Positions 26,564-35,579 of a DNA stretch of 64,000 bases are shown piece by piece. The stretch is from NCBI GenBank assembly GCA_965656525.1, contig CBFHKY010000016.1:1-64000 (forward strand), given 5' to 3'. Positions within the stretch are counted from its first letter, which is position 1. Each line of letters opens with the position of its first letter. Position numbers and translations under genes: made by a program. Below the pieces are notes generated by a model. That model was not told where the DNA came from, ran no database searches, and saw nothing but the letters and a program-made list of their open reading frames with translations. The DNA is from Pseudomaricurvus sp965656525. GTDB taxonomy: Bacteria; Pseudomonadota; Gammaproteobacteria; Pseudomonadales; Cellvibrionaceae.

Positions 26564-26833
26564 ATGGCACTGAGTGCTGCTCAAAAAGCTGAAATCGTAA
26601 AAGATTTTCAACAAGCTGAAGGTGATACCGGATCCCCAGAAGTGCAAGTTGCTTTATTGACGTTCAATATCAACAAGTTACAAGGTCACTTTGCTGATCA
26701 TAAACAGGATCACCACTCACGCCGCGGTCTGATCCGTATGGTAAACCAGCGTCGTAAGCTGCTGGACTACCTGAAGGGTAAAGACGTTAGTCGCTATGCC
26801 ACTCTGATCCAAAAGCTGGGTCTGCGTCGCTAA
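26564..26833 (+). CDS. rpsO: 30S ribosomal protein S15
   Basis: The 89-residue four-helix protein has the S15 signature DTGSPEVQVALLTFNINKL, then HKQDHHSRRGLIRMVNQRRKLLDYL. It is a primary 16S rRNA binder. AACGAGGAAAAC precedes the ATG. The 186-nt leader (26378-26563) contains a GATCCC-TGA-GGGATC hairpin at 26482-26496. S15 genes are often autoregulated through leader structures, but no specific known fold is identified here. Confidence 0.98.
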   Translation: MALSAAQKAEIVKDFQQAEGDTGSPEVQVALLTFNINKLQGHFADHKQDHHSRRGLIRMVNQRRKLLDYLKGKDVSRYATLIQKLGLRR

Positions 26834-26841
26834 GTGACACC

Positions 26842-26871
26842 AAGTGCCCGCTTTTGCGGGCACTTTTTTTT
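26842..26871 (+). terminator. Intrinsic terminator after rpsO
   Basis: AAGTGCCCGC-TTTT-GCGGGCACTT is followed by six more T residues. It is a strong terminator between rpsO and pnp. Confidence 0.92.
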
Positions 26872-26905
26872 CTCGACATTTTTCGACGAGCTAAACATAA
26901 AGCGC

Positions 26906-26981
26906 GTCGGTGCGAATTTGGTGAGGGCATAGCTCTGCCGCCATAGCCTGTTGGTTTGCGATTTTAATATTTAGCGCCGAC
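26906..26981 (+). promoter_or_regulatory. Structured leader of pnp
   Basis: GTCGGTGC (26906-26913) can pair with GCGCCGAC (26974-26981), seven Watson-Crick pairs plus one G-U. Inner stems such as GGGCAtagctcTGCC lie between. Position and shape recall the E. coli pnp leader hairpin that RNase III cuts for PNPase autoregulation; the same role here is inference. Confidence 0.4.
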
Positions 26982-27059
26982 AGTGAACTGGCAAAAGTCT
27001 GATTCAAATAGAAGAAACTAAACATAAAAGTCAGTAAGAAAGTCAAAAAGGAATATCTT

Positions 27060-29183
27060 GTGAATCCTGTCATTAAATCCTTTCAATATGGTAACGACAC
27101 CGTCACTTTAGAAACTGGCCGTATAGCACGTCAGGCGACTGGTGCTGTGATGGTTACCATTGGTGATACCCAAGTACTGTGTACCGTTGTTGGCGCGAAA
27201 AGCGCTAAAGCGGGTCAGGACTTCTTTCCGTTGTCTGTACATTACATCGAAAAAGCTTATGCAGCCGGTAAAATCCCCGGTGGTTTTTTCAAACGTGAAG
27301 GTCGTCCTAGCGAAAAAGAAACATTAACGTCTCGATTGATTGATCGCCCTATTCGTCCTTTGTTTCCTAACGGTTATATGAACGAAGTACAGGTGGTTTG
27401 TACCGTTATGTCTGCCAGCAAAAATGTGGATCCGGACATTGCGGCCATGATCGGTACGTCTGCTGCATTGGCTATTTCTGGCATTCCATTCAGTGGTCCA
27501 ATCGGTGCGGCGCGTGTTGGTTACACCCAGCAAGACGGTTACCTGCTGAACCCAGGCTATGATGTGTTGGCGACTTCCGAGTTGGATATGGTTGTGGCCG
27601 GTACTCAGGACGCTGTACTGATGGTTGAATCTGAAGCCAGCGAGTTGCCAGAAGACATCATGCTAGGTGCGGTGTTGTTTGCCCACCAAGAGCTTCAAGC
27701 GATTGTACAAGCGGTGAACGAGCTCGCCAAAGATGCAGCTAAGCCAGCCTGGGAGTGGGCGCCCGAAGCTGAAAAAACCGAGCTGAAAGAAGCCATTACT
27801 GCAACTTTTGGTGCACAAATCAAAGACGCTTATAAAATTACGGATAAAATGCAGCGCTACACTCGTTTGGGTGAGCTGCGTGATGAGGCCGTTGCACAGC
27901 TGTCTAGTGAAACCGTCAGCAGTGACGACATCAAAGGCGTATTCAGTAAGCTGGAAAAACAAACCGTTCGTCAGAGCGTTGTGGCCGGTGAGCCGCGTAT
28001 CGATGGCCGTGACACCAAGACCGTTCGTCCGATTCAGGTTGAAGTGGGTACTTTGCCAAAAACTCACGGTTCGGCGCTGTTCACTCGTGGTGAAACTCAA
28101 GCCATCGTTGTGGCGACTCTGGGCTCTGCCCGTGATGCACAAATGATCGATGCTTTGGAAGGCTCACGTCGTGATCCGTTCATGCTGCACTACAATTTCC
28201 CTCCTTACTCTGTAGGTGAAGCGGGTCGTATGGGCGGTACTGGTCGTCGTGAGATTGGTCACGGTCGTTTGGCCCGTCGCGGTGTTGCTGCGGTTCTGCC
28301 AAAAGAAGATGAATTCCCGTATTCTATTCGTGTGGTTAGTGAAATTACAGAATCTAACGGATCGTCTTCCATGGCGTCTGTATGTGGTTCTTCACTGGCC
28401 CTGATGGACGCTGGTGTTCCCCTGAAAGCACCTGTAGCCGGTATTGCTATGGGCTTGGTGAAAGAAGATAACGGCTTTGCGGTTCTGACCGATATCTTGG
28501 GTGATGAAGATCACTTGGGCGATATGGACTTTAAAGTCGCTGGTACTGCTGACGGTATCACCGCGTTACAGATGGATATCAAGATCGAAGGTATCACTGA
28601 AGAAATCATGGAGATCGCATTAGCACAGGCACTGCAGGCTCGTCTGCATATCCTGGCTGAGATGAACAAAGTGATTGATAAGTCTCGTGACGGTGTTGCG
28701 TCTACTGCTCCTCAGTTTGAAACCCTCAAGGTTCACCCTGACAAAATCCGTGACATTATCGGTAAAGGTGGTGCGACCATTCGTTCTATTACCGAAGAAA
28801 CTGGTGCATCGGTTGATATCGACGATGATGGAACGGTGAAGATTTACGGCGAAAGCACCGAATCTTTGCAAGCGGCGTTGGCTCGTATTGGTGAAATTAC
28901 TGCAGAAGCTGAGATTGGCGAGATTTACGAAGGTAAAGTCGTTCGTATTGTCGATTTCGGTGCTTTTGTTAACTTTTTACCGGGCAAGGACGGTTTGGTT
29001 CACATTTCGCAAATCGCTGAAGAGCGTGTTAACAGCGTTACTGATTATTTGAAAGAAGGTCAGATGGTACGCGTTAAGTGTTTGGATGTTGATCAGCGTG
29101 GCCGTATCAAGCTGTCAATTAAAGAAGCTTTGAAGGATGAGGCTCCAGCTCCCGCGGCTGAGCCGAGCACAGATGCCGAATAA
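27060..29183 (+). CDS. pnp: Polyribonucleotide nucleotidyltransferase (PNPase)
   Basis: The 707-residue protein starts at GTG after AAAGGA (MNPVIKSFQYGNDTVTLETG). Two RNase PH domains flank a helical domain. The second holds the catalytic region with RREIGHGRLARRGV and DILGDEDHLGDMDFKVAGT. A KH domain (IRDIIGKGGATIRSITEETG) and an S1 domain (GKVVRIVDFGAFVNFLPGKDGLVHIS) finish the protein. It degrades RNA 3' to 5' using phosphate and also adds tails. Confidence 0.98.
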   Translation: MNPVIKSFQYGNDTVTLETGRIARQATGAVMVTIGDTQVLCTVVGAKSAKAGQDFFPLSVHYIEKAYAAGKIPGGFFKREGRPSEKETLTSRLIDRPIRPLFPNGYMNEVQVVCTVMSASKNVDPDIAAMIGTSAALAISGIPFSGPIGAARVGYTQQDGYLLNPGYDVLATSELDMVVAGTQDAVLMVESEASELPEDIMLGAVLFAHQELQAIVQAVNELAKDAAKPAWEWAPEAEKTELKEAITATFGAQIKDAYKITDKMQRYTRLGELRDEAVAQLSSETVSSDDIKGVFSKLEKQTVRQSVVAGEPRIDGRDTKTVRPIQVEVGTLPKTHGSALFTRGETQAIVVATLGSARDAQMIDALEGSRRDPFMLHYNFPPYSVGEAGRMGGTGRREIGHGRLARRGVAAVLPKEDEFPYSIRVVSEITESNGSSSMASVCGSSLALMDAGVPLKAPVAGIAMGLVKEDNGFAVLTDILGDEDHLGDMDFKVAGTADGITALQMDIKIEGITEEIMEIALAQALQARLHILAEMNKVIDKSRDGVASTAPQFETLKVHPDKIRDIIGKGGATIRSITEETGASVDIDDDGTVKIYGESTESLQAALARIGEITAEAEIGEIYEGKVVRIVDFGAFVNFLPGKDGLVHISQIAEERVNSVTDYLKEGQMVRVKCLDVDQRGRIKLSIKEALKDEAPAPAAEPSTDAE

Positions 29184-29207
29184 GATTTAACGGTATCCAG
29201 CTTCTAA

Positions 29208-29235
29208 AATACCCGCCCAGTGCGGGTATTTTTTT
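29208..29235 (+). terminator. Intrinsic terminator after pnp
   Basis: AATACCCGC-CCAGT-GCGGGTATT is followed by a run of T. It ends the long rimP-pnp region. Confidence 0.92.
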
Positions 29236-29410
29236 GTTTGTTGAATGGAAATGCCGTATTGGGGTTGTCGTTTAATCTCAAGATAGTGGTTGATATAAAG
29301 AAGATTTATGGCTGACGGCTGGTTAGTGGTTGGTCATTGTTGTGAGCTATGCCACACTTAAGTCTAGACCCTTTGGGGATTGGCGAGCGAATCTTTATTG
29401 TCACGTTTAT

Positions 29411-29890
29411 ATGAGCCCTACGTACTTTTTGCGAAAAACGGTAAATTTTGCCTTTTCTGTGATGTTTTTAGCGTTGTCATGCTCCGCCGTCGGCAGTGCT
29501 ATTCAGGCTGGTTACGACAGAGTCTACAGCATACAAGTAGCGACTTATAAAAACCCCGAGACAGGTCAACTGTTTGCTCAGCAAAACAGCCATATACCTT
29601 TTTCTTGTCGCGTCAAAAATAACGGCTTATTTGCTCTTTACTACGGTATCTACCCAAATATGGGGAGCGCCCAAGAGCACCTACACGATTATGCACAGCT
29701 CAAAGATTTGGGCGCTTATGTTGTCACGCTGGAAAACGTTCATTTTGAACCTTGCCTAAGCTTGGCCGAAAAGATTAGGAATGAGCAGAAAGAAGCTTCT
29801 CAGCGCCGTTTATGCACTGACTGCAGTGCTTCTGAATTGGTGAATGATTACTTGAATCGTGGCGGGCCGTTGGCATCACCTGAGGGGTAA
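29411..29890 (+). CDS. Secreted SPOR-like protein
   Basis: The 159-residue protein has a probable signal peptide (MSPTYFLRKTVNFAFSVMFLALSCSAVGS). The mature part shows the pattern of a SPOR domain: YSIQVATYKNPETGQLFAQQ, a second strand LFALYYGIYPNMGSAQEHL and LGAYVVTLEN. A C-terminal charged tail includes CTDCS. SPOR domains bind denuded peptidoglycan at division sites. The assignment is by pattern only, and the start is uncertain because no good ribosome site is seen; a TTG at 29330 is the alternative. Confidence 0.6.
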   Translation: MSPTYFLRKTVNFAFSVMFLALSCSAVGSAIQAGYDRVYSIQVATYKNPETGQLFAQQNSHIPFSCRVKNNGLFALYYGIYPNMGSAQEHLHDYAQLKDLGAYVVTLENVHFEPCLSLAEKIRNEQKEASQRRLCTDCSASELVNDYLNRGGPLASPEG

Positions 29891-29934
29891 TGCCAAGCTT
29901 TTGTGTGTCGTCTCGGGTACTTCAAGGCAGGGGA

Positions 29935-30795
29935 TTAGCGACGGAACACTACCGTACGCCGCCCGTTTAATAAGATGCGTTGTTCGGCATACCAGCGTAC
30001 CGCTCGATACAGCACCACACTTTCGATATCGTGACCAATTTCCACCAGTTGCTCTGGGGTATTGCTGTGGGAGACGCGCTCAACTTCCTGTTCAATAATG
30101 GGCCCCTCGTCGAGGTCGGCTGTCACAAAGTGTGCGGTGGCACCAATCAGTTTAACGCCACGGTCATAAGCTTGGTGGTAGGGGCGGGCGCCTTTAAAAC
30201 CGGGTAAAAACGAGTGGTGGATATTAATAGCACGGCCTGTCAATTGATGGCAAAGGTTGTCTGAAAGGATTTGCATGTATCGGGCAAGTACCAACAAATC
30301 TGCTTTTGTGTCTTGCATAACCTGCAATATCTTTGCTTCTTGCTCTGGTTTGGTTTCAGGTGTGACGGGAAGGAAATAAAACGGCACGTTATACCATTCC
30401 ACCAAGTCTCGCATGTCGTTGTGATTTGACACTACGGCCACAATGTCAATTGGCAGTGTCCCTTCTTTCCACTTGTGAAGCATGGCATTTAGGCAGTGAC
30501 CCCAACGCGAAACCGCAATCACTACCTTCGGCTTTTGGCTCAGATCTCTAAGCTGCCAGTCCATATTGTCACGCTCAACCAATTGTGCGAATTCTTCACG
30601 TAGCTGGTTGACGCTCGGTGAGTCGGCATCTACTGGGGCTAATTCTGTGCGCATAAAAAAGCGCTTTTCTTGACGATCCTCGAATTGCGCAGCGTCTTCG
30701 ATATTGTAGCGACGACGGGCTAACAGTCCGGTGACATCGGCGACAATACCGGGCCTGTCGGGGCAGCTAAGGGTCAATACCAAGCGTTGTTCCAT
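29935..30795 (-). CDS. purU: Formyltetrahydrofolate deformylase PurU
   Basis: The 286-residue protein has an N-terminal ACT domain (MEQRLVLTLSCPDRPGIVADVTGLL) and a formyltransferase domain with VVSNHNDMRDLVEWY. The catalytic stretch is INIHHSFLPGFKGARPYHQA, GATAHFVTADLDEGPII (Asn, His and Asp conserved). It hydrolyses 10-formyl-THF to formate and THF for purine synthesis and one-carbon balance. The ATG at 30795 begins the conserved ACT domain; 12 upstream codons are open. Confidence 0.96.
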   Translation of the reverse strand: MEQRLVLTLSCPDRPGIVADVTGLLARRRYNIEDAAQFEDRQEKRFFMRTELAPVDADSPSVNQLREEFAQLVERDNMDWQLRDLSQKPKVVIAVSRWGHCLNAMLHKWKEGTLPIDIVAVVSNHNDMRDLVEWYNVPFYFLPVTPETKPEQEAKILQVMQDTKADLLVLARYMQILSDNLCHQLTGRAINIHHSFLPGFKGARPYHQAYDRGVKLIGATAHFVTADLDEGPIIEQEVERVSHSNTPEQLVEIGHDIESVVLYRAVRWYAEQRILLNGRRTVVFRR

Positions 30796-30982
30796 GTTTT
30801 GGTCACTTCTTTTCAGGGGGGGAATGAACAAAAGGCTATTATGTTACCAAACTCCTTCAGTCAGTGTCCTTAGTCGGCTGCCATAATTGATCATAATTTG
30901 CCTCGCCATAGCCGTTATTGCTCCTCTTTAAAGCCCTGTTTGTGCGTTTTACTAACATCAAATCCAAACAGGAGATGTAGCA

Positions 30983-31672
30983 ATGAAAAAATTATTGATG
31001 ATGAGTGTTTTGAGTGGCTCGGTAGCAGTAGCAAATTTGACTCATGCTGAAGTCTCGCAGGCGACACATGCGAAACAGGGAGCACTGTTCACTACAACCT
31101 CCCTTGTCGGGGCGATTGTGGGTGGACCGCTGGGCTTTTTAGCCGGGGCGGTAGGAGGTGCTTATTTGGGTGAACAAATCGAAAAGGCCGATAGCGTGAC
31201 GACGATGAAAGATGCATTAGCAACAGCGGATAACCAGGTCATTCACTTACAGCAGGATTTGACCGCAATGGAGCAGCGCCAGCAGCAGTGGTTGGATATG
31301 GCGATGGATATGATCAACACACCAGTTTTATTCCAAACTGCGGCTGATACGCTGTCTGATTCTGGCCATAAAAAAATCCGATCTCTCGCCACACTGCTTA
31401 AAGCCGAACCACAATTAACTGTGCGCCTAGACGGATTCGCTGATCCACGTGGCACTGATGAATACAATAATGTGTTGTCTCACTATCGTGCTACTGCGGT
31501 TCGTGATGCTCTTGTGGCTGCAGGGGTTAAGCAGGAGCGCATCGTCGTTTTTAGTCATGGTGCCAATCGGTCTGTTGCTGCTCAAGGTGATTTAGAGGCC
31601 TATGCGCGTGAACGCCGAGTGGAGATTGGTCTCTCAGAAGCGCAAAACAACACAGATGTCGTAATGAATTAA
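30983..31672 (+). CDS. OmpA-family envelope protein, PdsO-like
   Basis: The 229-residue protein has a signal peptide (MKKLLMMSVLSGSVAVANLTHA) and a glycine-zipper segment (SLVGAIVGGPLGFLAGAVGGAYLGEQ). A coiled coil (about 75-105) is followed by a C-terminal OmpA peptidoglycan-binding domain (LFQTAADTLSD, LDGFADPRGTDEYNNVLSHYRATAVRDAL, ARERRVEIGL). Glycine zipper plus OmpA domain resembles PdsO, the protein found with proteobacterial sortases. No sortase is visible nearby, so the link is tentative. AGGAGATG precedes the ATG. Confidence 0.8.
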   Translation: MKKLLMMSVLSGSVAVANLTHAEVSQATHAKQGALFTTTSLVGAIVGGPLGFLAGAVGGAYLGEQIEKADSVTTMKDALATADNQVIHLQQDLTAMEQRQQQWLDMAMDMINTPVLFQTAADTLSDSGHKKIRSLATLLKAEPQLTVRLDGFADPRGTDEYNNVLSHYRATAVRDALVAAGVKQERIVVFSHGANRSVAAQGDLEAYARERRVEIGLSEAQNNTDVVMN

Positions 31673-31928
31673 GTGCTAAGTAGAAACCTGGAGCTTGGTT
31701 TGGGGGCTATGTCGCTACCATAGGTGTGCCGTTTATCACTCTGGCCACGTGTGAGGTTTTTAGCGTACGGAGGCCCTCGTAGAGAGGTATAAATTTAGGT
31801 AAGTGGTTTTCTGATGTCGTGCAGATAATGTCAGTAGAGAGACAGGTTATGACGTATACTACGCGAATAGGCCGTCAGGCTTACGAAGTATCATGACCTG
31901 TTTTCACTGCAAGAGCGATCGAAAAAAT

Positions 31929-32291
31929 ATGGAACCCTTATCAGAAAATATTGAAGAAAACTTGGATCGTTTTATTGTCGAGGCCATCGAAACAGGCTGC
32001 GTATGGGCACTTGAAGGTCCAGACGGATTCGCTGTCTGTCCTTCTGAGGGCAGTGATGATGTTGACGTTATGCCGTTCTGGTCTCAACCTGAGTTTGCAC
32101 AAGCGGTTTGCTTGGATGATTGGGCCGTGTATAAACCTGTTCCGGTTTCTCTCGATGAATTCTTAGACGAGTGGGTGGATGGAATGCACGCTGATGTTCT
32201 GCTGGTGGGAATCAATTGGACAGAGGAATTAGAAGGCGTTGAAATGGAGCCTTTAGATTTAGCCGAAGAATTTGATAGCGAGCTGGAATAA
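31929..32291 (+). CDS. DUF2750-like acidic protein of unknown function
   Basis: A 120-residue very acidic protein starts at MEPLSENIEENLDRFIVEAIETGCVWAL. The pattern WALEGPDGFAVCPSE, MPFWSQPEFAQ, LDEFLDEWVDGMHADVLLVGINW matches the DUF2750 family as I remember it. The function is unknown. Twelve more codons (MTCFHCKSDRKN) are open upstream and the true start is unsure. It is cytoplasmic, with no membrane segments. Confidence 0.7.
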   Translation: MEPLSENIEENLDRFIVEAIETGCVWALEGPDGFAVCPSEGSDDVDVMPFWSQPEFAQAVCLDDWAVYKPVPVSLDEFLDEWVDGMHADVLLVGINWTEELEGVEMEPLDLAEEFDSELE

Positions 32292-32492
32292 GCTGCTGCG
32301 CATTTATGTCATTTTTACCCGTACTTGCCCCATTTCCTAACTGATCCGTGTGCCAACGCAGAACCATAAATGTTCTTTCAGGCCCTCATAATATTTATTT
32401 GTTGTACAGTCCTTTTAAGTCGCGGCATATTTTGTCTATGGCCTGATCGTAGAGGCTTGGATATTGATGGCATTGCTTTAGGAATTGTGCAC

Positions 32493-32717
32493 ATGGGTAA
32501 AAAGTTTGTGGTTGATATGGACGACGTCTTCGAAGATGGAGAAGACGTTAATATCGACTATTTTGACGTGCGGCGTGAGCGCCAAGAAAAGATGCGTCGC
32601 AAGACCGAATTGCGCCGATTAATGGAAGACAGACAAGAGCGTTTGCGTCTCTCCGATCTTTTGGGTATGCACATTCCCGATGAGTGGATCTCTGATTTGG
32701 ATCGGTCTCATAAATGA
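32493..32717 (+). CDS. Small highly charged protein, PA3496-like
   Basis: The 74-residue protein MGKKFVVDMDDVFEDGEDV-NIDYFDV is rich in Arg/Glu in the middle (RRERQEKMRRKTELRRLMEDRQERLRL, a likely helix) and ends LGMHIPDEWISDLDRS. It resembles the small PA3496-type proteins of Pseudomonas, described as putative envelope-integrity factors; the match is from memory and weak. AGGA lies 9 nt before the ATG. The open frame extends to 32370, but that part is unlike a protein start. Confidence 0.55.
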   Translation: MGKKFVVDMDDVFEDGEDVNIDYFDVRRERQEKMRRKTELRRLMEDRQERLRLSDLLGMHIPDEWISDLDRSHK

Positions 32718-32744
32718 TTAGATCGTTTCAAAAAGGCTGTGATG

Positions 32745-33581
32745 CTAGAGCCTAAACAGCTCGATAATCTCGGGGATAAACTCTAAGCGATTCAGGTTGG
32801 TCTGGTGCAAAGCGTAGACTTCCCGAGAAAATGTTGGTGCATCGACGACACGCTCCACACCTTGCTTTTGCAGTTGCGGAAGAATGGTTTCGGGCACAAA
32901 AGCCGAACCGCCTTGGCCCAGCAAATAGGCTTCGGCAATACTGGCTATCTTAGTATGAAGTACGGGGGGTTGCGTATCGGGTAAGCGCTTGCTGTGAAAC
33001 ATCGCGAACGCCGTGCCCCAATCGACATAGATGTAAGCATTTTTTACCGCCTCTTTTGCCTTGATCTCCGGGTGACTGCTCACCATAACCAACTTCAATT
33101 TACCGATAGGCGTTGCGCTAATATTGGGCAAGTTCACTGGTTCAAACAAAAAACCCAGATCAACCACACCCTCTTGAAGAAATCGAAGTAACTCGTCAGA
33201 AGAACAGGCATCAGCTCTTAAAGCCAGTTCCGGGAAACGGCGATGAAGGCAAGGTAGTTTGTCCTGCAGAATAAAGCGCCACAGGCCCGTTGTGGATCCA
33301 AGGCTCAGTTGCATCTTCTGTTCTTGTTTGAGCGCAACGTCTTGCTTCGCTCGGGACCACGCCATCAGCATAGTTTCGGCATGAGGGATCAGTCGCTCCC
33401 CTTCCGTTGTTAGCTGAATATTATTGCGGGCTCGTACAAACAAACTAACCCCCAAGCTTTCCTCCAGCAGCTTGATGCGAGCGCTCACGGCGGCTTGTGT
33501 TAGGTATAGGTTTTCGGAGGCTTTACCAAAGTGGCGAGTTTTGTTGACTTCGAGAAAAGTTTTAAAAAGTTCTATGTCCAT
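32745..33581 (-). CDS. hdfR: LysR-family regulator, HdfR-like
   Basis: The 278-residue protein MDIELFKTFLEVNKTRHFGKASENLYLTQAAVSARIKLLEE is very close in pattern to E. coli HdfR ([33 protein letters not shown]). An effector-binding domain follows, with LVMVSSHP and LGQGGSAFVPE. HdfR represses flhDC in E. coli. The divergent gene is maoP/yifE, the same arrangement as in enterobacteria, which supports the call. The start at 33581 follows family alignment; 14 codons upstream are open. Confidence 0.88.
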   Translation of the reverse strand: MDIELFKTFLEVNKTRHFGKASENLYLTQAAVSARIKLLEESLGVSLFVRARNNIQLTTEGERLIPHAETMLMAWSRAKQDVALKQEQKMQLSLGSTTGLWRFILQDKLPCLHRRFPELALRADACSSDELLRFLQEGVVDLGFLFEPVNLPNISATPIGKLKLVMVSSHPEIKAKEAVKNAYIYVDWGTAFAMFHSKRLPDTQPPVLHTKIASIAEAYLLGQGGSAFVPETILPQLQKQGVERVVDAPTFSREVYALHQTNLNRLEFIPEIIELFRL

Positions 33582-33995
33582 ATGGGCGGAGTCAATAATG
33601 AAAAGAAATGCTCTCTGCAACAAGCTTTACGGGGCTTTCAGCACGGCAGGTGGTGACAGTAAGCAAAGATCCTGACCTTATCATTGCGCTTAGGTGCTGC
33701 CAAGTAGAAACCCCTAATGGCTATGAGCCGATCATTACTGTGATTGAAATCAAAATCAGTTTATTGGTTGCACGTACAACAAAAAAAACTTATTAAAACT
33801 TTCATAAAAATTTGATGTTCACCTGAGACTATATAGACATAATGACGCCGACTGGCTGTTTTTGACAGTGTCACGAGTGCTGTTGTTAAGCTAGAGAGCA
33901 AAAGGCTAGAGATTTAAAACGCTAAAGTGGTATTCCTATGTACTCTAAAGGCCCGTTGAGGGTTTAGAGAAAAGCAGAGAGGTTAAGATAAGCCG
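33582..33995. promoter_or_regulatory. Divergent hdfR/maoP intergenic region
   Basis: This 414-base AT-rich spacer contains no convincing gene; short frames inside it look random. It must hold both divergent promoters and, by analogy with other LysR genes, an HdfR-binding site. In E. coli the maoS site used by MaoP lies beside maoP; no copy can be identified by eye. A GAGAGG ribosome site precedes maoP. Confidence 0.4.
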
Positions 33996-34334
33996 ATGAG
34001 AACACGAGACTACTATCTTGGACGTAGCTTTTCCGACCCAGTGAACTACCCATATGGGATAGAAAAATCTGGTGACTATTCTGTGAAAGAATGCAAAATA
34101 CTGTGTTCAATAGGTAATCTTTTTGCCGCACTACGAAAAGAAGAGGTCGCAGACCCTGCTCTCGAAGATTTTAGGTTGTTGGAAGTTGTGGCTGAGCAGG
34201 CCGAGCCAGAAAATGATCTTGAGCGCGTTTATTTAAAGTATTGGAAACGTACCCACCCAGAAGGCTATGTGCCTTCTATGATTTTAACAGGTGGCTCTGT
34301 TGATTTTAGTGATGGTTACTCTTTCAGCGATTAA
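33996..34334 (+). CDS. maoP: Macrodomain Ori organisation protein MaoP (DUF413, YifE)
   Basis: The 112-residue protein follows the DUF413 plan: DYYLGRSFSDPVNYPYGIEKSGDYSVKECKILCSIG compares with E. coli [26 protein letters not shown]. A later DLERVYLKYWKRT and FHTLSGG-like MILTGGSVDFSDGYSFSD follow. In E. coli MaoP is needed, with the site maoS, to organise the Ori macrodomain. Divergence from hdfR is conserved. Confidence 0.88.
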   Translation: MRTRDYYLGRSFSDPVNYPYGIEKSGDYSVKECKILCSIGNLFAALRKEEVADPALEDFRLLEVVAEQAEPENDLERVYLKYWKRTHPEGYVPSMILTGGSVDFSDGYSFSD

Positions 34335-34362
34335 ACCCCTTTAGCTCAGCCCCGAACTCTGC

Positions 34363-34409
34363 CATGCAGCATCAGATTTTAGCAATAAAAGCTGCTGCAT
34401 GCGCTTTTT
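34363..34409 (+). terminator. Probable terminator after maoP
   Basis: CATGCAGCA (34363-34371) and TGCTGCATG (34393-34401) form a 9-bp stem with a 21-nt loop, followed by CGCTTTTTG. The remaining bases up to rimK (about 220) show no gene. Confidence 0.6.
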
Positions 34410-34633
34410 GCCGACCATAAAGTGAAAGGTTTACCCAAGGCTTTTAGGGTTCTCTTTAGGTTTTATTGTAGTCATCAAGGTTGCCGAGTTGTTACTTTTT
34501 TTATCCCAACGAATGCTCTACCATTAATTAACCCGATGGTTAAGGCCTGAGATCGGCGTCTTCCCATATATTCCGCACACCCATTCATGCCCTCATTGAT
34601 TGCATGATCACCCTATTTCAAGTGAATTTTATT

Positions 34634-35539
34634 ATGCGCATCGCTGTACTTTCTCGTAACCCCAATCTTTATTCTACTCGACGTTTAAAAGAAGCCGGAG
34701 AGCAGAGGGGGCATGAGATTGATATTATTGATACTTTGCACTGCTACATGGATATCACCCAAAGTCGTCCAGCGGTTCGGTATCACGGGGAAGAGCTTCC
34801 TTATTACGATGCCGTTATTCCTCGCATTGGCGCTTCAGTTACCTTTTATGGCACTGCGGTTGTCCGGCAGTTTGAAATGATGGGCACGTTCTGTGTGAAT
34901 GAGTCTGTGGCGATTAGTCGCTCAAGGGACAAGTTGCGCTCTTTGCAGTTGATGTCTCGTAAAGGGGTTGGCTTGCCACGTACTGGCTTTGCGAATAGGC
35001 CCGACAACATTAAGGATTTGATTAAAAACGTCGGTGGGGCGCCGCTGGTGATTAAATTGTTGGAAGGGACACAAGGTATCGGTGTTGTATTGGCTGACAC
35101 CAACAAAAACGCTGAGAGTATTATTGAAGCGTTTATGGGGTTAAAAGCGGATATTCTAGTGCAGGAATTTATTAAAGAAGCGGGTGGTGCGGATATTCGC
35201 TGTTTTGTGATCGGCGGAAAAGTGGTGGCATCTATGAAGAGGCAAGGCGCGGAGGGTGAGTTTCGGTCTAATTTGCACCGTGGGGGCAGCGCGTCATTGA
35301 TCCGACTGAGCCCTGCAGAGCGCGCTACGGCGGTTAATGCGGCTAAAGTTATGGGGCTCAATGTGTGCGGGGTGGATATCTTGCAGTCGAATAATGGGCC
35401 GGTTGTTATGGAGGTAAATTCTTCGCCGGGCCTAGAAGGCATTGAAACAGCTTCTGGCCGTGATGTGGCCTCTCTTGTGTTTGACTTTATTGAAAAAGAA
35501 GCCAAGCCAAACAACACTAAAACACGCGGCAAGGGTTAA
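34634..35539 (+). CDS. rimK: Ribosomal protein S6--L-glutamate ligase RimK
   Basis: The 301-residue ATP-grasp enzyme MRIAVLSRNPNLYSTRRLKEAGEQRGHEID has IPRIGASVTFYGTAVVRQFEMMG, PLVIKLLEGTQGIGVVLAD (ATP binding), VQEFIKEAGGADIRCFVIG and VMEVNSSPGLEGIE (metal binding). RimK adds glutamates to the C-terminus of ribosomal protein S6. The start at 34634 matches E. coli RimK. The neighbour downstream is a RimB-like protease, as in the Pseudomonas rimABK operon. Confidence 0.97.
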   Translation: MRIAVLSRNPNLYSTRRLKEAGEQRGHEIDIIDTLHCYMDITQSRPAVRYHGEELPYYDAVIPRIGASVTFYGTAVVRQFEMMGTFCVNESVAISRSRDKLRSLQLMSRKGVGLPRTGFANRPDNIKDLIKNVGGAPLVIKLLEGTQGIGVVLADTNKNAESIIEAFMGLKADILVQEFIKEAGGADIRCFVIGGKVVASMKRQGAEGEFRSNLHRGGSASLIRLSPAERATAVNAAKVMGLNVCGVDILQSNNGPVVMEVNSSPGLEGIETASGRDVASLVFDFIEKEAKPNNTKTRGKG

Positions 35540-35579
35540 GTCGGAACCCTTTTTTTGACGGTATAGGAGCGAGCATTCT

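Noticed and set aside
26891..27073. Minus-strand 60-codon frame with a signal-peptide-like start in the pnp leader
   Set aside because: It is antisense to the pnp start region, has no ribosome site that looks convincing, and is better explained by the A/T-rich leader; kept only as a note.
33608..33796. Short plus-strand frame in the hdfR/maoP spacer
   Set aside because: Its start overlaps the hdfR upstream region, codon content looks random, and no homologous pattern is recognisable.
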